From assembly GCA_030590585.1 (NCBI GenBank), contig JAUUYD010000025.1, positions 1 to 11,959 on the forward strand: a stretch of 11,959 nucleotides of DNA. Reading direction: 5' to 3'. The notes under the pieces were generated by a model. That model saw nothing but the letters and a program-made list of their open reading frames with translations, did not search any database and was not told where the DNA came from. The position numbers and the translations under genes were made by a program. The DNA comes from Spirochaeta sp. Lineage in GTDB: Bacteria > Spirochaetota > Spirochaetia > Spirochaetales_E > Spirochaetaceae_B. Below are positions 7,657-11,959 of this stretch, piece after piece (the first letter of the stretch is position 1; every line of letters begins with the position of its first letter).

Positions 7657-8663
7657 TGTTTTCAGGTGATGGGGAGGCAATACGGGATGTATTCCGGCGC
7701 CTGGATGAATCAAGGATTCTTCCGGATTTTGGAGATCTTTCCGGGATTCTGGATTCGGTTCAGGACGCTCTTGACGATGAAAGCCCTTTAATTAGGCCCA
7801 GGGACTCATCGGGTACTCCCGGGGGCCTGGTTTTACTCAATCCCAATATAACGACAATTCTCGTTCCCGATCTTCACGCCCGAACCGGTTATTTCACCTC
7901 TCTGATTAACATGGATCTTGATGGCAGATCAGTGCTGCAGGGGTTGATAGAAGGCTCTCTTCAGGTTCTCTGTGTCGGGGATGGTTTCCACAGTGAAGCT
8001 CGTGGTGCCGGCCGCTGGCGCCGTGCCTGGAAGGAATATAAAGGCGGATTCCATCGTCACGAAGCCATGGATGAAGAGATGAGGGAAGGCTTATCCCTGA
8101 TGGCCATGGTGATGATACTCAAAACAACGTTCCCGGGCGGTTTTCACTTTCTCAAAGGGAATCATGAAAATGTTGCCAATGTTGAAGGAGAAGGTAATCG
8201 GCCCTTTGGTAAGTACGCCTGGGAGGGGCAGATGGTTCGGGACTGGTTCCTTGATTTCCCGGGTGAGGATATGCTGAACCGTTGGGCTGATTTTGAAAAC
8301 GCGCTCCCCCTGCTGGCTGTTGGACACCGTTTTCTCGTTTCTCATGCCGAGCCCCGGAAATTCTATCCCCGGGATCGGTTGATTGAGTACCGGGGTGATG
8401 ATGAACTTATTTTTGATTTCATATGGACGGGGAACGGAGAGGCCGAAGAGGGAAGTGTCAATCTCATGCTTGAGCATTACCTCGGAGCTGATGATGAGAA
8501 TACCCTGTACTTCGGAGGACATCGTCCGGTTCGGAATCTGTACAATCTCAGGGCGGGGAATCGCTATGTTCAGATACACAACCCTGAACGCTATATTGTT
8601 GCTGTTTTACAGAGCGGCAGGGATCCGGATCCTGAAAGGGATATAAGGACTATCGGGGGATAA
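7656..8663 (+). CDS. PPP-type metallophosphoesterase (probable Ser/Thr protein phosphatase)
   Basis: The predicted role is dephosphorylation of proteins using two metal ions. The 335 residues carry the calcineurin/PPP blocks in order: D72-L-H74 (from GDxHG), G-D109 (from GDxxD), G-N169-H170-E171, H230 in SHAEP, and H289 in GGHRP. Nearly all metal ligands are therefore kept, but the first block reads PDLHAR instead of GDxHG, and the second reads GDGFHSE with His where the PPP signature has Asp. The first 65 residues are an acidic helical extension with no recognised domain. A long charged insertion (about 114-150) separates the second block from GNHE. There is no signal peptide, so it should be cytoplasmic. 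It starts in overlap with the previous gene, and the kinase follows after five bases. A kinase directly behind it supports protein phosphatase activity; another phosphoester substrate such as a nucleotide remains possible. Confidence 0.8.
   Translation: MFSGDGEAIRDVFRRLDESRILPDFGDLSGILDSVQDALDDESPLIRPRDSSGTPGGLVLLNPNITTILVPDLHARTGYFTSLINMDLDGRSVLQGLIEGSLQVLCVGDGFHSEARGAGRWRRAWKEYKGGFHRHEAMDEEMREGLSLMAMVMILKTTFPGGFHFLKGNHENVANVEGEGNRPFGKYAWEGQMVRDWFLDFPGEDMLNRWADFENALPLLAVGHRFLVSHAEPRKFYPRDRLIEYRGDDELIFDFIWTGNGEAEEGSVNLMLEHYLGADDENTLYFGGHRPVRNLYNLRAGNRYVQIHNPERYIVAVLQSGRDPDPERDIRTIGG
8655..8660 (+). promoter_or_regulatory. Ribosome binding site of the kinase gene
   Basis: GGGGGA sits at the 3' end of the phosphatase gene, eight bases before ATG 8669. 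It supports this start and tight coupling of the two genes. Confidence 0.6.
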
Positions 8664-8668
8664 AAGAC

Positions 8669-9559
8669 ATGGGTGAATCCAAAACATCAAAATCAGTAAA
8701 AACAGCCGGGAAGAAGATAGGCAAGTATCAGAATGCGGTATTGCTTGCCAAAGGCGGTATGGGAGCCATTTACAAGGCAGATCATCCAACCTTGAATCAG
8801 CCTGTAGTATTGAAAATGCTCACCCTTACCGGTAACGATCAGTTTACCCAGAGGTTCCAGCGGGAAGCTACCATCATGATGGGTTTCCAGCATGTGAATA
8901 TTGTTAATTATTTCGACCATTTTAAAACGGCAAAATCCTACTGTATGGTGATGGAACTGGTTGACGGCTGCTCTGTAGCTCAGCTTCTGGATAAGCATCG
9001 CTATCTTGATGATGATGTAGCCCTTCTCATTCTAAGGGATACCTTGCGGGCCCTTGTTTTTGCCCATGAAAAAGGGGTTGTACATCGTGATATCAAACCG
9101 GCCAACATCCTTATTTCCAAAGCCGGTGAGGTTAAACTCACAGATTTCGGGATTGCCCACAATCAGGCTGTGGATACAGACGGACTCACCAAAGAGGGGA
9201 TGACTCTGGGTACTCCCTCCTACATGGCCCGGAACAGTTTCGTGATGCCGGAGGCGTCGACGGCAGAGCGGATGTGTATTCTTCCGGGGTTCTTCTTTAT
9301 GAATGCCTTACCGGACGCAAGCCTTTTGCCGGAGCATCCCTGCCGGATCTTCTTGAAAGGATTAAAAAAAGCAAATACGAGAGACTGCGGAAAATCAGAC
9401 CTGAATCATCATACCTTTCCAGACGGATTATCCGCCGGGCAGTTCGTTCCAGACCTGAGTGGCGCTTTCGGACCGCGCAGAGAATGCTGGAGCCTATACA
9501 GCGGTTTATCGGCCGCAGGAATGAAGACTCCATACGTCGGCAGCTGGCCGATCTGGTAA
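8669..9559 (+). pseudogene. Transmembrane Ser/Thr protein kinase, N-terminal part (frameshifted)
   Basis: A Hanks-type (PknB-like) kinase whose catalytic N-terminus is intact: glycine loop AKGGMGAIY (27-35), Lys49 in VVLKML, helix C Glu66, H139-R-D141, N146, D159-F-G161 and the activation-segment end GTPSYMA (181-187). From residue 188 the frame is wrong. The next codons read RNSFVMPEA, and the frame ends at 9559 with about 109 unrelated residues. In the -1 frame the sequence continues as APEQF..., the expected APE motif. Read this way, 8669-10662 would be one protein of about 664 residues: a cytoplasmic kinase, one membrane helix and an external domain. As written, the product lacks most of the C-lobe and should be inactive. 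The gene lies five bases after the phosphatase gene, a common kinase-phosphatase pairing. Confidence 0.85.
9228..9230 (+). other. Frameshift site: one C missing from the kinase APE codons
   Basis: The text reads ATG GCC CGG AAC; with one extra C it reads ATG GCC CCG GAA CAG, giving the canonical MAPEQ of kinase subdomain VIII. The second frame continues with DVYSSGVLLYECLTGRKPF, standard subdomain IX and following. The run is CCC here and would be CCCC when restored. No heptameric slippery sequence of the -1 frameshift type is present, so a programmed event is not favoured. Confidence 0.85.
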
Positions 9560-10662
9560 GCGACCGGAGACAGAGTAGAAACACTTCAAAAGTAAATAAA
9601 CACCGTATATTCCGCATCGGAATGATTAGCGCAGCCGGCCTGGCAGGTTTTGTATTAATAAGCTGTATATGGTGGTATCTGGCTCTCAGCGGTTTTCTGC
9701 CGGCCTTTCTGCTTCCGGACTTTGTCGGGGGTGTCCGCCTGGAAGTTCCTCTTCCCGATGGTTCAATGCTGCCGCCTCATGTTCTGCTGGATATCTATCA
9801 AATAGATTCTCAAGATACGGGTTCCATAAAAGAAGTCAGGACGGGTTTAACAGGGCGGGAACCCTTTACAGATGCGGTTTTCCGATTATTCAACGTCAGG
9901 AATTCTCAGCCGGCTGAAGACCGGGCAGTCCCCGGGAGAGCCCCGAAACTTGTTATTCGCCCGCTTGTGATGAAGCCGGGTTTGTATCAGCTTAAAATTC
10001 GTGTCGGAGATGTGATACACACAAGAGCCGTTCAGATACCGTCAATGAAAGATTTCCGCAGATCTCTCGAAGCAGGCGGGCGGCAAGTTCCTTTAATTGT
10101 ATATAAAGTGCCCTGGGAACCTGAAACCGGCCCTGTATTTGTGAGATGGTCTCTTCGACGCAGTGACACGGGGTCGGAGCTGACAGTTGATTCCGTGCCT
10201 GAGGTGATTGGCTCTGATCTAATTTATTATGCGGTTTCAGGGAAAAATGTCGAATTGAATACCGGACAATTCTACGATTTTACTTTCAATGCCCCGGGGT
10301 ATGAATCCCGGACAGTCAGGGCCTGGCTGGAGAGCGGAATCTCGGAATATGTCCTCGATGTAAATCTGCTTCCCGAACCGGCGGAACTTTCTCTGTCGTC
10401 TTCGCTTCTCTTTCGTAAACCGAAGCTCCATGGCGAAAATGTTTACCGATATGGGGGAGAAGAGGGTGGATTCCGGCGTATTCCCTACTTGAGAAAGGAT
10501 TCAAGTCCACTCATTCTGCTCCCTGGAGAGTACCGGCTGACTTGCGGTCCTGAAGGCAAAACCGCAGAAATCAAATTGAATCTGAAACCGGGGGATGCTC
10601 TCTCATACGGACTGATTCGCTCGGAAGATAAAGAATTGAAATGGATTGAGGTGGAAAAATGA
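9229..10662 (+). pseudogene. Transmembrane Ser/Thr protein kinase, C-terminal part (second frame)
   Basis: This is the remainder of the kinase begun at 8669, in the -1 frame. It opens with the APEQ motif, then the C-lobe DVYSSGVLLYECLTGRKPF and the closing RPEWRFRTAQRML helix (to about 9500). A basic linker follows, then one hydrophobic transmembrane helix (about 9613-9700) and an external region of about 320 residues. That region is beta-rich with repeated phrases such as KPGLYQLKIR, APGYESRTVRAW and LPGEYRLTC, reminiscent of PEGA or carboxypeptidase-regulatory-like sandwiches and probably a ligand- or envelope-sensing part. The first ATG in this frame, 9274, is inside the C-lobe and has no good ribosome binding site, so it is unlikely to be a real start. 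The stop overlaps the next gene (ATGA, 10659-10662). Confidence 0.8.
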
Positions 10663-11555
10663 ATGAATCCCGTTCGTCCCTGTACTCCCTGCTCACCGGC
10701 CTTGCCGGAGGCGCGGCGGCCTGGACTGGAATTGAAATTATACTGTGGCAGACCTCTGCGTTCCCCGATATGAGGGTGCTCACCCTCAGTCTGGGAGCCG
10801 CTGCCGGTATGATGCTGGGGGCCATTGTTCCAATGGCTGAGGGCTTACGACAGAATCAGCCCCGAAAGGTTATTACTGCCGTCATAATCGGCTCAATAAC
10901 CGGCCTGATATTCGGGGCTCTCGGCATGGCGGCAGGTCAGCTTATTCTGTCCATTCTGGTTGATACCGCGGCGATTACCGGGGCCGGCCTGGCCTCTTAT
11001 GGAGCCGCCTTTGCCAGGATACCCGGATGGATTATTCTGGGTACCGCGGTAGGGGGAGCCTCAGGCCTGAGATCGCGTTCTTTAAGGCGAATGGCTGCCG
11101 GTGCTTTAGGCGGGTTTTTAGGCGGGTTGATCGGAGGTGCCGCGGCTGAGCTGCTCTCGGGCCTTAGCGAGGGGATTTACGGCAGGGCTGTTGGGATGCT
11201 CTGTTGGGGAACCGCTGTAGCCTATCTTGCAGACAGAATGGAAAGCCGTCGCGGCAGAGGTCGTTTAACTGTCCTGACAGGACCACTGAAGGGGCGTTCT
11301 TTTCCCGTTAACCAGAAAAAGATGAAGATTTCCCGTTCAAAATCAGCAGATCTTACCATACCGGGTGACGGTGGTAATGCTGCATACCGAGGTGATGCCG
11401 CGCTGGTCAGAATGAAAAATGGTACTGTGATTCTCGAGGCTGGAGAGGCGGTTGAAGTGGAAATCAACGGTGAAAAGGCCGGAGCTGCCGAACTTCGATA
11501 TGACGATGTCATAAAAGTGGATGGGGTTACCCTGATTTATGAGGCAAAGCGATGA
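10659..11555 (+). CDS. Polytopic membrane protein with C-terminal FHA-like domain
   Basis: The 298-residue protein has two parts. Residues 8-191 are Gly/Ala-rich with about five or six hydrophobic segments (roughly 8-30, 38-60, 72-100, 120-135, 144-164, 172-191), including a glycine zipper, GGFLGGLIGG (151-160). Residues about 202-297 resemble a forkhead-associated (FHA) domain: LTVLTGPLKGRSF, then ISR (224-226) in place of IGR, SADLTIPGD, VEINGEKA for the turn Asn, and YDDVIKVDGVTLIY. FHA domains bind phosphothreonine peptides. The Arg is kept, but the usual S-x-x-H is missing (YRGDAAL instead), so binding may be altered or lost. A GAGGTGG ribosome binding site ends five bases before the ATG, which overlaps the kinase stop by four bases. 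The domain would be a reader or docking platform for the neighbouring kinase at the inner membrane, an inference from context. Confidence 0.7.
   Translation: MNESRSSLYSLLTGLAGGAAAWTGIEIILWQTSAFPDMRVLTLSLGAAAGMMLGAIVPMAEGLRQNQPRKVITAVIIGSITGLIFGALGMAAGQLILSILVDTAAITGAGLASYGAAFARIPGWIILGTAVGGASGLRSRSLRRMAAGALGGFLGGLIGGAAAELLSGLSEGIYGRAVGMLCWGTAVAYLADRMESRRGRGRLTVLTGPLKGRSFPVNQKKMKISRSKSADLTIPGDGGNAAYRGDAALVRMKNGTVILEAGEAVEVEINGEKAGAAELRYDDVIKVDGVTLIYEAKR
11105..11128 (+). repeat. Perfect 12-bp tandem duplication in the membrane-protein gene
   Basis: TTTAGGCGGGTT occurs twice back to back (11105-11116 and 11117-11128). Being 12 bases long it keeps the frame and encodes the repeated Leu-Gly-Gly core of the glycine zipper. 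A copy-number change would alter the helix by four residues without a frameshift. Confidence 0.8.
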
Positions 11556-11959
11556 AAACTCCGTCAATTCCCCTCATATTTTTGCTGATCTGTATGCTGG
11601 TTCCGGGAATTTCCATCGGAGCCGACGATATCACCTTAAGTGGTGTTGATTCCCGTTTAACAGCAGTGACCGGAATAGTGAATCTCTACACTGTGGTAAC
11701 CGATTCTTCGGGAGTACCTGTAGAGAATCTGAGCGCGCAGGACTTTGCTGTGAGAGAAATCCTTTCAGACGGATCTCCCGGGGAAGCATATGATGTTGTT
11801 GACTTCTCATCCGCCGGTGAAAGGCGGAACGGGATAAGCTTCATGATGCTCATAGATGATTCGGGAAGCATGTACGGCGGTTCCGGCGGTGACAGGGCGG
11901 CTCTGGCCCGGAGAGAGGCGCGGAACTTCCTGGACAGCCTGGGCAGCTCCATGGACCGT
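11552..11959 (+). CDS. Exported vWA-domain protein, 3' truncated by the window
   Basis: Translation from ATG 11552 stays open to the window edge (136 residues visible). It starts with a clear signal peptide: a short basic start, a hydrophobic core (about 7-20) and a probable cleavage after GISIGA (24). Residues 25-90 are strand-rich (TGIVNLYTVVTDSSGVPV, LSAQDFAVREI), a pattern common just ahead of exported vWA domains. The vWA domain begins at about 95 with ISFMMLIDDSGSM, whose D102-x-S104-x-S106 is the first part of a MIDAS metal-binding site, followed by the expected helix RREARNFLDSL. Such domains bind protein partners through a divalent metal. The start overlaps the FHA-like gene by four bases (ATGA), so the two are probably translated together. 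Its place at the end of a kinase/phosphatase/FHA series suggests an envelope-side effector or adhesion partner; that is inference. Confidence 0.8.
   Translation, partial: MKTPSIPLIFLLICMLVPGISIGADDITLSGVDSRLTAVTGIVNLYTVVTDSSGVPVENLSAQDFAVREILSDGSPGEAYDVVDFSSAGERRNGISFMMLIDDSGSMYGGSGGDRAALARREARNFLDSLGSSMDR

Noticed and set aside
9221..9240. Programmed -1 ribosomal frameshift in the kinase
   Set aside because: There is no X-XXY-YYZ slippery heptamer and no evident downstream pseudoknot; loss of one C from a C run explains the data better.
9274..10662. Independent gene starting at ATG 9274
   Set aside because: It starts in the middle of the kinase C-lobe without a convincing ribosome binding site, and the same frame is conserved upstream to 9229, joining the kinase N-lobe.
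11686..11952. Minus-strand open frame of 88 codons at the right edge
   Set aside because: It is antisense to the vWA gene, whose signal peptide, MIDAS motif and 4-base overlap with the preceding gene are far better supported.

Overview
This window looks like chromosomal DNA of a Gram-negative-type bacterium with an exported (periplasmic) compartment. Secretion signals, a CcdA/DsbD-type thiol transporter, a PilZ protein and a transmembrane Ser/Thr kinase would suit a spirochaete or a similar environmental lineage, but no gene here fixes the taxonomy, so that is only a guess. No RNA gene, insertion sequence, CRISPR array or integration site was seen.

Layout. (1) 1-2574, + strand: the motor and C-terminal part of a type I restriction endonuclease subunit (HsdR). 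Its 5' end lies outside the window, and a TGA stop interrupts a conserved stretch at 10-12. (2) 2629-4194, - strand, convergent with hsdR: an exported protein with a papain-like Cys-His-Asn signature, in DNA visibly richer in GC than its neighbours. (3) 4296-6368, + strand: an unusual thiol-redox membrane protein that joins a degenerate UshA/calcineurin-like domain, a glutaredoxin-like CxxC domain and a CcdA-type membrane domain. (4) 6380 to the right edge, + strand: a tightly packed set of signalling genes, with spacers of 5-47 bases or overlaps of 1-4 bases. In order these are a receiver-like/PilZ protein, a small unknown protein, a PPP-type phosphoesterase, a transmembrane Ser/Thr kinase, a membrane protein ending in an FHA-like domain, and an exported von Willebrand A (vWA) protein cut by the window edge.

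How they may work together. The last block holds a kinase ('writer'), a phosphatase ('eraser'), a possible phosphopeptide 'reader' (FHA-like), a probable c-di-GMP sensor (PilZ) and an exported MIDAS-type vWA protein. This suggests a phospho-signalling module linking cytoplasmic second-messenger status to the cell envelope. The link is inferred from gene order and domains only.

Two genes carry single-base lesions: the TGA in hsdR, and a lost C in the kinase APE motif (around 9228-9230) that splits the kinase into two frames. They may be real pseudogene lesions, reversible variation, or sequencing/assembly errors; the sequence alone cannot decide.
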